A DNA stretch of 64,000 nt, taken from NCBI GenBank assembly GCA_963747425.1, contig CAVVFJ010000016.1, forward strand, positions 62,001 through 126,000. The letters run 5' to 3'. Positions 8,585-17,172 of the stretch are shown one piece after another. Source of the DNA: DASUPK01 sp963747425 (GTDB lineage: Bacteria; Actinomycetota; Thermoleophilia; Solirubrobacterales; 70-9). The translations under genes were made by a program, and so were the position numbers. Positions within the stretch are counted from its first letter, which is position 1. Each line of letters starts with the position of its first letter. The notes beneath the pieces are model-generated. The model ran no database searches and had not been told where the DNA came from. It saw only the letters and a program-made list of their open reading frames with translations.

Positions 8585-9502
8585 TGTCGATCCTGCTGAG
8601 CGAGGACTTCACCTTCATCGTCCAGGGCATCACCGGGCGCGAGGCGGTCAACCTGACCAGGGAGTGCCTCGACTACGGCTCCAAGGTCGTCGGCGGCGTC
8701 ACCCCGGGCCGCAAGGGCCGCGACGTCCACGGCGTCCCGGTCTTCGACACCGTCGAGCAGGCGGTCGCCGACCACGGCTCCCCGATCGACGGGTCGGTCG
8801 TCACCGTCCCCCCCGCCTTCACCAAGGACGCCGTCTTCGAGGCGATCGAGAACGGGATCAAGCTGATCGTCGTCGTCACCGAGCGCATCCCGCGCCGCGA
8901 CGTCGCCCAGATGGTCGAGCTCGCCAACCTGCGCGGCGCCCGGATCATCGGGCCGAACTGCCTCGGCATCATCGCCCCGGGCGTCGGCAAGATGGGCGGC
9001 ATCGGCGGCCCGGCCAAGGACGCCGCCAAGGCGTACGAGCCCGGCTCGATCGGGGTCATGTCGCGCTCGGGCGGGATGACCACCGAGATCTCCTCCACCC
9101 TCACCGCGGCCGGCCTGGGCGTCTCCACCGCCGTCTCGATCGGCGGCGACGCGATCATCGGCTCCACCTACGCCGAGCTCATGCCCCTCTTCGAGGAGGA
9201 CAACCAGACCGAGGCGATCGTGATCTACACGGAGCCGGGCGGCCGGATGGAGGCCGAGCTGGTCGACTGGCGCGAGGCAGAACGACGCGAAGCTGCCGAT
9301 CATCGCCTTCATGGCCGGCAAGTTCATGGACGACGAGGAGATGCAGGGCATGAGCTTCGGCCACGCCGGCACGATCGTCGAGGGCGCCGAGGACTCGGCG
9401 ACCCAGAAGATCGCCCGCCTCGAGGCCGCCGGGATCCCGGTGGTGGAGCGGATCGACGAGATCCCGAGCGCGGTCAAGGACAAGCTGGGAGCGAAGGTCT
9501 GA
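8584..9502 (+). CDS. SucD-like CoA ligase alpha subunit (one frameshift)
   Basis: Alpha subunit partner of the preceding gene. The CoA-binding Rossmann domain starts MSILLSEDFTFIVQGITG, followed by GGVTPGRKG and IGPNCLGII, then the active-site region MSRSGGMTTEIS. A single extra base near 9275 shifts the frame; after it the original frame resumes at LPIIAFMAGKFMDDEEM and continues to AVKDKLGAKV. The phospho-histidine of typical SucD sits in GHAG, seen here as MSFGHAGTIVEG. Stop overlaps the ferredoxin ATG (TGATG). Acts in the cytosol; exact acid substrate unknown. Confidence 0.85.
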
Positions 9503-9768
9503 TGGCCCAGCATCAGAACAAGACCGAATCAATGGAGGGAATCTTCATCGACGTCGAGGTCGACGACGCGATCGCGGGCGATGCCGAGATCGCCGCCAAG
9601 CTCGAGGAGGTCTGCCCCGTCGACATCTTCGCCAACGAGGACGGCAAGGTCGCGATCGTCCGCGAGAACCTGGACGAGTGCGTCCTCTGCAACCTCTGCG
9701 TCGAGGCTGCGCCCCCCGGCGGCGTCGTCGTCAAGAAGCTCTACGACGGCACCGAGCTCCGGCGCTAG
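9502..9768 (+). CDS. Single-cluster FixX-like 4Fe-4S ferredoxin
   Basis: An 88-residue protein with exactly four cysteines: C38 in EEVCPVDIF and C60, C63, C66 in ECVLCNLC. This is the FixX-like order (CP first, then CxxCxxC), enough for one 4Fe-4S cluster. The fourth cysteine of a bacterial 2x4Fe-4S ferredoxin is replaced by alanine (VEAAPP). The start shares bases with the SucD-like stop, so it is co-translated with the CoA ligase. A role as electron carrier or accessory subunit of a CoA-dependent oxidoreductase is inference. Confidence 0.75.
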   Translation: MAQHQNKTESMEGIFIDVEVDDAIAGDAEIAAKLEEVCPVDIFANEDGKVAIVRENLDECVLCNLCVEAAPPGGVVVKKLYDGTELRR

Positions 9769-9838
9769 CTCCTGGCAATCTGCCACCGAGTTCTGGTCGG
9801 ACGGCTCCGCGGGAACGACAAACGGCACACTTGCCCGC

Positions 9839-11284
9839 GTGAACTTCATCGAGGACGTCATGGAGCGCTCGAAGGCGTCGCGCCTGGGCATCGTCGCCAT
9901 CGACGCCGAGGGCAACCGCCGCGACTGGCATTTCGGTGAGCTGATCGCGCGCAGCGCCGGGCTCTCGGGCGCGATGGCGGCGCGCGGCGTCGAGCGCGGC
10001 GACCCGGTGATGACCCTGGTCGGGAGCCGGATCGAGTGGGTCCTGGCGATGCTCGCCTGCTTGCGGATGGGCGCCGTGGCGATGCCCTGCAACCCGCAGC
10101 TGCGGCGACATGACCTCGAGCTGAGGGTCGACGTCGCCGGCCCGAAGCTCTGCATCGGCGAGGAGGAGCTGCTCGGCGAGCTGCCCGATGGCGTCCCGGC
10201 GATGAACCTGACCGAGGTCGCGGAGTCCCTCGACGAGGACCTGCCGCAGGAGACGCCCGCCTCGGTCGCCGACCTCGATCCCGAGGATCCCGCGGTGATC
10301 ATCTTCACCTCCGGAACGACCGGCGATCCCAAGGGCGTTGTCTACCCGCAGCGGTACCTGCTCGGCCAGCGCCTGCAGGCCGAGCACTGGGTTGGAGCGC
10401 GGCCCGGCGAGCTCGCCTGGTGCACGGCTGCGCCGGGCTGGTCCAAGTCCACCCGCAACGCCTTCATCGCGCCCTGGCTGGCGGGCGCGGCCGCTCTTCT
10501 TCACGACGCGCGCTTCGACCCGGCCGAGCGGCTGGATCTGATCGAGCGAGAGGGGGTCAACGTGCTCTGCCAGGCGCCGACCGAGTACCGGATCCTCGCC
10601 AAGCGGGCCGAACTGCGCCCGATCCCCTCACTCCGCCGGATGATCTCCGCGGGCGAGCCGCTGAACCCGGAGGTGATCCGGCTCTTCAGGGAGAACCTGG
10701 GCGCCGGAATCGGGGACGGCTACGGACAGACCGAGACGGGGCCCGTGACGGGGATGCGCCCCGATGAAGACGATCCCGCGCACGACGGCTCGATGGGCCG
10801 CCCGCTCCCAGGCGTCAAGGTTCGCGTCGTCGAGGGCGAGCTGCAGGTTCGGCCGGGCACCGTCCCCAGCTTCTTCAGCCACTACATCGGCGAGGAGCCC
10901 TTCGACGGCGAGTGGTGGAGGACCGGGGATCACGTCAGCGAGGACGACGGCGGCTACCTCTGGTTCGAGGGACGGGACGACGACATCATCATCACCGCGG
11001 GCTATCGGGTCGGACCCTTCGAGGTGGAGTCCGCCCTGGTCTCCCACCCCGCGGTGGCCGAGGCCGCAGCGGTCCCAGCCCCGGACGATGAGCGCGGCTC
11101 GGTGGTCCGGGCGATCGTGGTTCTCGCGGACGGCGAGCCGTCCGAGCAACTCATCGGCGAGCTCCAAGACCACGTCAAGAGCGTCACGGCGCCATACAAG
11201 TACCCGCGGATCGTCGAGTTCACCGACGAGCTGCCCAAGACCCCGAGCGGCAAGATCCGCAGGTCCGAACTGCGGGGCGGCTGA
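9839..11284 (+). CDS. AMP-forming acyl-CoA synthetase
   Basis: Adenylate-forming ligase that activates a carboxylic acid to acyl-CoA via acyl-AMP. The P-loop is VIIFTSGTTGDPKGVVYP at about residues 150-167. Core motifs GYGQTETGPV and WWRTGDHVSEDDGGYLWFEGRDDDIIITAGYRV follow in part, and the C-terminal catalytic lysine lies in KTPSGKIRRSEL. Length (about 481) is shorter than typical 540, mainly at the N-terminus. It resembles medium-chain acyl-CoA synthetases. GTG 9839 (VNFIEDVMERS) is preferred; ATG 9863 region is an alternative. It overlaps the next MFS gene by one base. Confidence 0.88.
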   Translation: MNFIEDVMERSKASRLGIVAIDAEGNRRDWHFGELIARSAGLSGAMAARGVERGDPVMTLVGSRIEWVLAMLACLRMGAVAMPCNPQLRRHDLELRVDVAGPKLCIGEEELLGELPDGVPAMNLTEVAESLDEDLPQETPASVADLDPEDPAVIIFTSGTTGDPKGVVYPQRYLLGQRLQAEHWVGARPGELAWCTAAPGWSKSTRNAFIAPWLAGAAALLHDARFDPAERLDLIEREGVNVLCQAPTEYRILAKRAELRPIPSLRRMISAGEPLNPEVIRLFRENLGAGIGDGYGQTETGPVTGMRPDEDDPAHDGSMGRPLPGVKVRVVEGELQVRPGTVPSFFSHYIGEEPFDGEWWRTGDHVSEDDGGYLWFEGRDDDIIITAGYRVGPFEVESALVSHPAVAEAAAVPAPDDERGSVVRAIVVLADGEPSEQLIGELQDHVKSVTAPYKYPRIVEFTDELPKTPSGKIRRSELRGG

Positions 11285-12489
11285 TGGGCGTCAGGCGGTC
11301 CACCGCCGCGCCGCGCGCGTGGGCGCGCTGGAGCGGTGAATGGGCCGGCTTCGCGGGGATCTTCATCGTCACCAACCTTGGGCTGCTCGCGGTCGGCGCG
11401 ACGCTCGCCGTGCTGCCGCACTACGTCAAGGACAACCTGGACGGCACCGACCTCGAGGTCGGGATCGTCAGCGGAGCCTTTGCCTTCACCGGAATCGTCT
11501 GCCGGCCGATCGCCGGCAACCTGGCCGACAGGCGCGGCCGCAAGCCCACCGTGATCGTGGGCGCTCTGCTCGCAGCGGTCGCGGGCGCTCTCTACTTCGT
11601 TCCCGCCGGAATTCCGGGCCTGATCATCGCCAGGCTCTTTCTCGGGGCCGGTGAGGGGACGGTCTTCACCGCGGGCTCGGCGTGGAACGTCGACATGGCC
11701 CCCGAGGAACGGCGCGGCCGGATGATCGGCCTCTACGGCCTCGCGATCTGGACCGGTTTGACCCTCGGGCCGCCGATCGGCGTCCTGCTGCAGCACGCGG
11801 GGGGCTTCCACCTCGTCTGGGCCTTCGCGGCCGGAGCGCCGCTGCTCGGGGCCCTGATCGCATCGAGGCTGCCGGAGCAGTACACGGCGACCGAGAACGT
11901 GGATCGAGGGCCATTCATCTCACGTGAGGCCCTCGGCCCGGGCGTCACCTTCGCCCTCAGCGTCGTCGGCTTCGCGGCGGTCTCCGCCTTCATCATCCTC
12001 AGCCTCGACGAGCGCGGCATCGGACGGGGCCCGGAGGTGTTCAGCGTCTTCGCCGCCACCGTGGTGGCCACGCGCCTTGTTGCCGGCGGGCTCCCCGACC
12101 GCATCGGCCCCGCTCGCTGTGCAGTCGGCGCGGCGCTGGTCGAGACGGTCGGCCTGATCCTGCTCGGGGCCGCCGACACCCTCTCGGTCGTCATCGTCGG
12201 CGCGATCGGCATGGGCGCCGCCTTCTCGCTTCTCTTCCCGTCGCTCTCCCTGGTCGCGATCAACCGAGTGGGTCCGGAGCGGCGCGGTGTGGCGATGGGC
12301 ACGTTCACCGCCAACTTCGACCTGGGCATGCTCGTCGGGTCGCCGCTGGTGGGCGCGGCGGCCGCCGTTGGCGGCTACAGCGCCGCGTTCTACGTAGCAG
12401 CGTTCGCCGCTTTGGCGTGCGCGATGTCGGCATTTTCGATGTCTCGTCGGCCTGGTCTCGACCCGCTCCCCGATACCCTCAGCGCCTGA
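11284..12489 (+). CDS. MFS transporter (12 TM)
   Basis: A 401-residue major facilitator with about 12 membrane segments and motif A as NLADRRGRKPTVI in the loop after helix 2. It sits between an acyl-CoA synthetase and a class III aminotransferase, overlapping each by one base (TGATG), so all three are one translationally linked operon. The context suggests uptake or efflux of an organic or amino acid handled by those enzymes; substrate cannot be read from sequence. Confidence 0.88.
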   Translation: MGVRRSTAAPRAWARWSGEWAGFAGIFIVTNLGLLAVGATLAVLPHYVKDNLDGTDLEVGIVSGAFAFTGIVCRPIAGNLADRRGRKPTVIVGALLAAVAGALYFVPAGIPGLIIARLFLGAGEGTVFTAGSAWNVDMAPEERRGRMIGLYGLAIWTGLTLGPPIGVLLQHAGGFHLVWAFAAGAPLLGALIASRLPEQYTATENVDRGPFISREALGPGVTFALSVVGFAAVSAFIILSLDERGIGRGPEVFSVFAATVVATRLVAGGLPDRIGPARCAVGAALVETVGLILLGAADTLSVVIVGAIGMGAAFSLLFPSLSLVAINRVGPERRGVAMGTFTANFDLGMLVGSPLVGAAAAVGGYSAAFYVAAFAALACAMSAFSMSRRPGLDPLPDTLSA

Positions 12490-13877
12490 TGGCCCAGCGT
12501 GCAACGGAAGCCGAGTCGTCCATCGACCGCAAGCTGATCAACAAGCTCACCGAGGAGCAGATGGCCCGCTTCCGCGAGCACACGCCGACCTCGGCGGAGT
12601 ACTTCGACCGTGCCCGCAAGGTGATGCCGGGCGGCGTCCCCTCCTCCTTCCAGCTCAACGACCCGTGGCCCGTCTACATCGACCGCGGCAAGGGCGCGCT
12701 CGTCTGGGACGTGGACGGGACCGAGTACGTCGACTTCCACAACGGATTCGGCGTTATGTGCGTCGGCCACGCCAACCCGATCATCGGGGAGGCGGTCAAG
12801 GCCCGCCACGACGAGGGCACCCACTTCGCCGCGCCGACCAACGGCTCGATCGTTTCCGCCGAGAACCTGGTCGAGCGCTTTGGGTTGCCCCAGTGGCGCT
12901 TCTCGAACTCCGGGACGGAGTCCACCATGTCGGCGATCCACCTCGCCCGCGGCTCCACCGAGCGCGACCTGATCATCAAGATCGAGGGCTCCTACGACGG
13001 CCATCACGACGCTGTGATGGTCTCCTGCTACCCGGACCTCGACGAGCTCGGCCCCCGCGAGAGCCCCAACCCGATCCCCTTCGGCCACGGCTACCCACAG
13101 GCGGTCGTGGAACTGACTCGCCCGGTTCCGTTCAACGACCCTGACGTCCTCGAGGGCGTGCTCAAGAAATACGACGGCCAGGTCGCCGGACTGATCATCG
13201 AGCCGGCGATGATGAACATCAACATCATCCCACCGAAGGACGGCTACCTCGAGCGCGTCCGCGAGCTCTGCACCGAGCACGGGGTCAAGCTGATCTTCGA
13301 CGAGGTGAAGACCGGCGCCACCATCTCCTACGGTGGCGCCACGGGCCGCTTCGGCGTCGAGCCGGACATGATCTGCCTGGCCAAGGCGATCTGCGGCGGC
13401 TACCCGGGTGGCGCGATCGGCATGACCGAGGAGCTCGGCGAGGTGGTCGCCAGCGACAAGGTTCACCAGATCGGCACCTTCAACGGGAACCCGCTGGTGA
13501 TGGCGGCCGCCGAGGCGACCCTGACCAAGGTCCTGACGCCAGACGTGTACGAGAAGCTCGAGGCGACCAACGAGTCCCTCAAGGCCCGCTGCCAGGAGGT
13601 GATCGACAAGTACGGCCTCCCCGCCTATGCGCAGGGGCTCGGCGCGAAGGGCTGCGTGATCTTCGCGCCGGAGCCCATCTACGAGTACCGCGACTACCTG
13701 ACCAAGGTCGACGGCGAGCTCTCCACCCTCGCCTGGCTCTACCACATGAATCACGGCATCTTCATGACCCCCGGCGTCGAGGAGGAGTGGACCCTCTCGA
13801 TCGCCCACGAGGAAGAGCACGTCGACCGCTACGTGGCGGCCTTCGAGGCGTTCGCCTCGGACGTCAGCGGCACCTAG
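12489..13877 (+). CDS. Class III aminotransferase, GSA aminomutase-like
   Basis: A 462-residue PLP enzyme related to glutamate-1-semialdehyde 2,1-aminomutase. Visible features are FSNSGTESTMSAIHLAR (phosphate binding), EGSYDGHHDAVM, the cofactor Asp in LIFDEVKTG and the probable Schiff-base lysine in ICLAKAICGG. It is last in the acyl-CoA synthetase/MFS operon and not near other haem genes, so an aminotransferase or aminomutase for an amino acid substrate other than GSA is likely. Its TAG shares a CTAG palindrome with the convergent ACT-domain gene, leaving no intergenic DNA. Confidence 0.88.
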   Translation: MAQRATEAESSIDRKLINKLTEEQMARFREHTPTSAEYFDRARKVMPGGVPSSFQLNDPWPVYIDRGKGALVWDVDGTEYVDFHNGFGVMCVGHANPIIGEAVKARHDEGTHFAAPTNGSIVSAENLVERFGLPQWRFSNSGTESTMSAIHLARGSTERDLIIKIEGSYDGHHDAVMVSCYPDLDELGPRESPNPIPFGHGYPQAVVELTRPVPFNDPDVLEGVLKKYDGQVAGLIIEPAMMNINIIPPKDGYLERVRELCTEHGVKLIFDEVKTGATISYGGATGRFGVEPDMICLAKAICGGYPGGAIGMTEELGEVVASDKVHQIGTFNGNPLVMAAAEATLTKVLTPDVYEKLEATNESLKARCQEVIDKYGLPAYAQGLGAKGCVIFAPEPIYEYRDYLTKVDGELSTLAWLYHMNHGIFMTPGVEEEWTLSIAHEEEHVDRYVAAFEAFASDVSGT

Positions 13878-14263
13878 CCCGAGGCCCCGTTCAAGTCGAG
13901 GGCGGCGCGAGCCTTGTCCGTGTCCTCGGTAACGATCACCAGCCGGACGCCGCTGAAGATCGTGTAGGCGACGTCGACGCTCACGCCTGCCTCGGCCAGG
14001 TCCCGCGCGATCTCGCCCATCGCCCCCGGCTTGTCGTGCAGGTCGACGATCACGGCCTCGCGCTCGTCGGCGACGTCGATGCCGGCGTCCGCCAGCGCCG
14101 TCTTCGCGGCGGCCTCGTCCTGGACGAGGATGTGGATGAACCCCTTGCCGTCCCCGACCATCGCGCAGAGCCCCTCGATGTTCACCCCGCCCTTGCCCGT
14201 GGCCTCCCCCAGCTCGGCCAGCTTGCCGGGCCGGTCCTCCATGATCACCGTCAGGTCCTTCAT
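13874..14263 (-). CDS. Tandem ACT-domain protein
   Basis: A 129-residue cytosolic protein made of two ACT folds: MKDLTVIMEDRPGKLAELG begins the first and EAVIVDLHDKPGAMGEIARD the second. ACT domains bind small ligands, often amino acids, and there is no attached enzyme domain. Stand-alone tandem ACT proteins are common in Actinobacteria; function not assigned. The ATG at 14263 is preferred over an in-frame ATG about 36 bases earlier. Convergent with the aminotransferase, with stops overlapping by 4 bases. Confidence 0.8.
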   Translation of the reverse strand: MKDLTVIMEDRPGKLAELGEATGKGGVNIEGLCAMVGDGKGFIHILVQDEAAAKTALADAGIDVADEREAVIVDLHDKPGAMGEIARDLAEAGVSVDVAYTIFSGVRLVIVTEDTDKARAALDLNGASG

Positions 14264-14347
14264 CGCGGCCTCATTCGGTCGGGTGGCCGCATCATTTACT
14301 CCGAGGGCGGCGATGTCAAACCGCGGGCGCTGGGTAGCCTCAGTCTG

Positions 14348-16360
14348 ATGGCCAATCGCCTCGCCGAGGAAACCAGCCCCTACCTGCTCCAGCACAAGGA
14401 CAACCCGGTGGACTGGCGCCCCTGGGGCCCGGAGGCCCTCGGCAAGGCGGCCAGGGAGGACAAGCCGATCATGCTCTCGATCGGCTACTCCGCCTGCCAC
14501 TGGTGCCACGTGATGGAGCGCGAGTCGTTCGAGGACGAGGAGACCGCCTCCCTGATCAACAGCTCGTTCGTCCCCATCAAGGTCGATCGCGAGGAGCGGC
14601 CCGACGTCGACGACATCTACATGGAGGCCGTCCAGGGCATGACCGGCCAGGGGGGCTGGCCGCTGACCGTCTTCCTCGACTCCGAGGGCGTCCCGTTCTA
14701 CGGGGGCACCTACTTCCCGCCGGAGCCGCGCCACGGCCTGCCCAGCTTCAGGCAGGTCCTGGAGGCAACAGCCGGGGCGTACGAGACACAGCGCGAGGAG
14801 CTCCGCGAGGCCTCCGCCCGGATCCGGGAGTCGCTCGGTGCCGTCGGCATGGTCGAGCAGTCCTCGCAGCCGCTGGACCAGTCGATCTTCGACCGCGCGA
14901 TCTCGGGCCTCCAGGGCAACTTCGACCGAGCCAATGGGGGCTTCGGCGGGGCGCCGAAGTTCCCGCCGGCGAGCACCCTCGAGTTCCTCCTGGCCCGAGG
15001 GGTGACGCAGCCCGTGCAGATCACCCTCGACAAGATGATGCACGGGGGGATCTACGACCAGCTCGGGGGCGGCTTCGCGAGGTACTCGGTCGACCCCAAC
15101 TGGCTCGTTCCCCACTTCGAGAAGATGCTCTACGACAACGCCCTGCTGGCCCGCGTCTACCTGCACGCCTGGCAGGTCGCGGGCGAGGAGCGCTGGCAGC
15201 GGGTCTGCACCGAGACGCTCGACTGGACCGTGCGCGAGATGTGCGGGCCGGAGGGAGGGTTCTACTCCGCCCTGGACGCCGACTCCGAGGGCGAGGAGGG
15301 CCGCTTCTACGTCTGGGAGGAGGACGAGATGCGCGAGGCGCTCGGCGAGGCGGGCATCGCCGCGGATGCGATCGAACGGGTCCTCGGCTACTGGGGGGTC
15401 AGCGCCACCGGCAACTTCGAGGGCAGGAACATCCTCCACGTGCCGCTCGGGGCGAGCGCACAGCAGCCGGCCGAGCTGGGTGATGCCCGCACCGCCCTCT
15501 ACGCATGGCGCGACAGGCGCGTGCGGCCCGGCCTCGACGACAAGCGCCTCTGCTCCTGGAACGCTCTGATGATCGCGGCGCTCGCCGACGCGGGAGCCGC
15601 GCTCGGCCGCCAGGAGTATCTCGACGCGGCCTGCGGCTGCGCCCGCTTTGTCTGGGAGTCGATGCGGGACTCCGAGGGTCGCCTGCTGCGCACCTGGAAG
15701 GGCGGCGAGGGGCACCTCAACGCCTACCTCGAGGATCACGCGTTCCTGCTCGAGGCGCTGCTGCGGCTCTATGAGGCAACGCTCGAGGTCCGCTGGTTCG
15801 ACGCCGCGCGAGAGACCGCCGACACGATGATCGAGCGCTTCGCCGACGATGAGCGCGGCGCCTTCTTCACCACCTCCAGCGACCACGAGGAGCTGATCGT
15901 GCGCCGGAAGGACGTCGGCGACCACCCGATCCCGTCGGGCAACTCATCCGCGACGTACGGCCTGCTGCGCCTGGCCGCCCTCACCGGCGAGAGCCGGTAC
16001 GAGGAGCGCGCCGTCGCGGCCATGCGCGTCTTCGCTCCTGCAGCGCTGCAGCACCCGGAGGCCTTCGGCCACCTGCTCCAGGCGATCGACTTCCATCTCT
16101 CCCCCGTCCGTGAGGTGGCCCTGGTAGCCCCCGCCAACGGCGCGGGATCGACCGCTCGGCTCGACGAGCTGGCGACGGTCGTCCACTCCGCGCACCGCCC
16201 CCACGTCGTCCTGGCCGGAGGCCCGGAGGGCAGCGATCGGCCGGAGCTACTCAAGGAGCGACCGTCGGTACAGGGCAAGCCGGCGGCCTACGTCTGCGAG
16301 CACTTCGCCTGCAAGGCCCCGGTGACCGAGCCCAAGGAGCTCGAGGCTGCCCTCTCCTGA
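14348..16360 (+). CDS. YyaL/SSP411-type thioredoxin-domain protein
   Basis: A 670-residue cytosolic protein with an N-terminal thioredoxin-like domain and a C-terminal alpha-toroid (six-hairpin glycosidase-like) domain. The start LAEETSPYLLQHKDNPVDW and the motif YSACHWCHVMERESFED are diagnostic of the DUF255/YyaL family (human SPATA20 homologue). The CxxC is CHWC. Biochemical function in bacteria is not settled; a redox or carbohydrate-modifying role has been suggested for the family. The last 14 bases overlap the next hydrolase gene. Confidence 0.93.
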   Translation: MANRLAEETSPYLLQHKDNPVDWRPWGPEALGKAAREDKPIMLSIGYSACHWCHVMERESFEDEETASLINSSFVPIKVDREERPDVDDIYMEAVQGMTGQGGWPLTVFLDSEGVPFYGGTYFPPEPRHGLPSFRQVLEATAGAYETQREELREASARIRESLGAVGMVEQSSQPLDQSIFDRAISGLQGNFDRANGGFGGAPKFPPASTLEFLLARGVTQPVQITLDKMMHGGIYDQLGGGFARYSVDPNWLVPHFEKMLYDNALLARVYLHAWQVAGEERWQRVCTETLDWTVREMCGPEGGFYSALDADSEGEEGRFYVWEEDEMREALGEAGIAADAIERVLGYWGVSATGNFEGRNILHVPLGASAQQPAELGDARTALYAWRDRRVRPGLDDKRLCSWNALMIAALADAGAALGRQEYLDAACGCARFVWESMRDSEGRLLRTWKGGEGHLNAYLEDHAFLLEALLRLYEATLEVRWFDAARETADTMIERFADDERGAFFTTSSDHEELIVRRKDVGDHPIPSGNSSATYGLLRLAALTGESRYEERAVAAMRVFAPAALQHPEAFGHLLQAIDFHLSPVREVALVAPANGAGSTARLDELATVVHSAHRPHVVLAGGPEGSDRPELLKERPSVQGKPAAYVCEHFACKAPVTEPKELEAALS

Positions 16361-17060
16361 AACCGTCGTCCTCGTCCATGGCGGCGCCGGACCCGAGCTC
16401 ACCTGGGAGCGGCAGACCGAGCTCGGCGAGCGCTGGGAGCTCCTCATCCCGACCAGGCGGGGCTACCCGGGAGGTCCTGTAGCGAAGCACCAGGACTTCG
16501 AACGCGACGCCGAAGACCTGGCGCCCATACTCGGAGGCGGCGCACATCTGGTGGGTTTCTCGTACGGGGGCGTGGGGGCCGCGATCCTTGCCGCACGGCA
16601 TCCGGCGCGGGTCATCTCTCTGACGCTGATCGAATCCCCGATCTACAGCGCGGCGCCTGACGACCCGGCGGTCGAGGAGCTCGCGCGGGCGGGTGACGCC
16701 TTCTTGTCCGGTCAGGCCGACGAGCGCACCGAGCACGAGTTCCTAGCCAACGCCGGGATCGATCCCGATGCCGCGTCGAGCGGGAATCGGGATCTAATCC
16801 GCCGAGCGATCGATGCCGCCCGCGGCGGCCGCTCCCCAAGCGAGGCAGACGTGGACTTGGATTCGATCAAGGCGGCATCCGTACCCACGATGGTGATCTC
16901 GGGCGGCCACCACGAGGCGATCGAGGCCGTGTGCGACGGCCTGTCCCAGCGCCTCGATGCCCGACGGGAGATCGTCCCAGGCGCAGGCCACGCCGTCCCA
17001 CGCGCCCCGGGCTTCAATCAGATCCTCGAGGACTTTCTGCTGTCAGGTCGGGGGCGCTGA
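16347..17060 (+). CDS. Alpha/beta hydrolase, probable CTG start
   Basis: A 237-residue alpha/beta hydrolase. The oxyanion motif is HGGAGPE near residue 10 and the nucleophile elbow GFSYGG near 65; the His is in GAGHAVP near 215. The domain begins directly at ETVVLVHGG, yet the frame has no ATG, GTG or TTG between the stop at 16323 and that strand. CTG at 16347 has a well placed AAGGAG (16334-16339, 7-base spacing), so a CTG start inside the end of the YyaL gene is proposed. A lost start through a local base error is the alternative, given the indels in this region. Substrate unknown. Confidence 0.75.
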   Translation: MPSPETVVLVHGGAGPELTWERQTELGERWELLIPTRRGYPGGPVAKHQDFERDAEDLAPILGGGAHLVGFSYGGVGAAILAARHPARVISLTLIESPIYSAAPDDPAVEELARAGDAFLSGQADERTEHEFLANAGIDPDAASSGNRDLIRRAIDAARGGRSPSEADVDLDSIKAASVPTMVISGGHHEAIEAVCDGLSQRLDARREIVPGAGHAVPRAPGFNQILEDFLLSGRGR

Positions 17061-17068
17061 CGTAGCTC

Positions 17069-17142
17069 GGGCGGGTGGCGCGGAATCTCATCCGCGGTGA
17101 GATGCCTCGATCCGCGGTGAGATTCCGCGACAGGACCCGCCC
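17069..17142. terminator. Long nested hairpin between convergent genes
   Basis: CGCGGAATCTCA (17079-17090) pairs with TGAGATTCCGCG (17118-17129), and outside it GGGCGGGT pairs with ACCCGCCC. The loop holds two direct copies of TCCGCGGTGAGAT. It lies between the hydrolase (+) and glnA (-), so a bidirectional terminator is likely, although no T-run follows. Confidence 0.6.
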
Positions 17143-17172
17143 GCCGCTACCTCGAGGCCGCGCGCCGATGCC

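Noticed and set aside
12489..13877. Calling the class III aminotransferase hemL
   Set aside because: It is GSA aminomutase-like but lies in an operon with an acyl-CoA synthetase and MFS carrier, with no haem genes near; the specific symbol is not supported.
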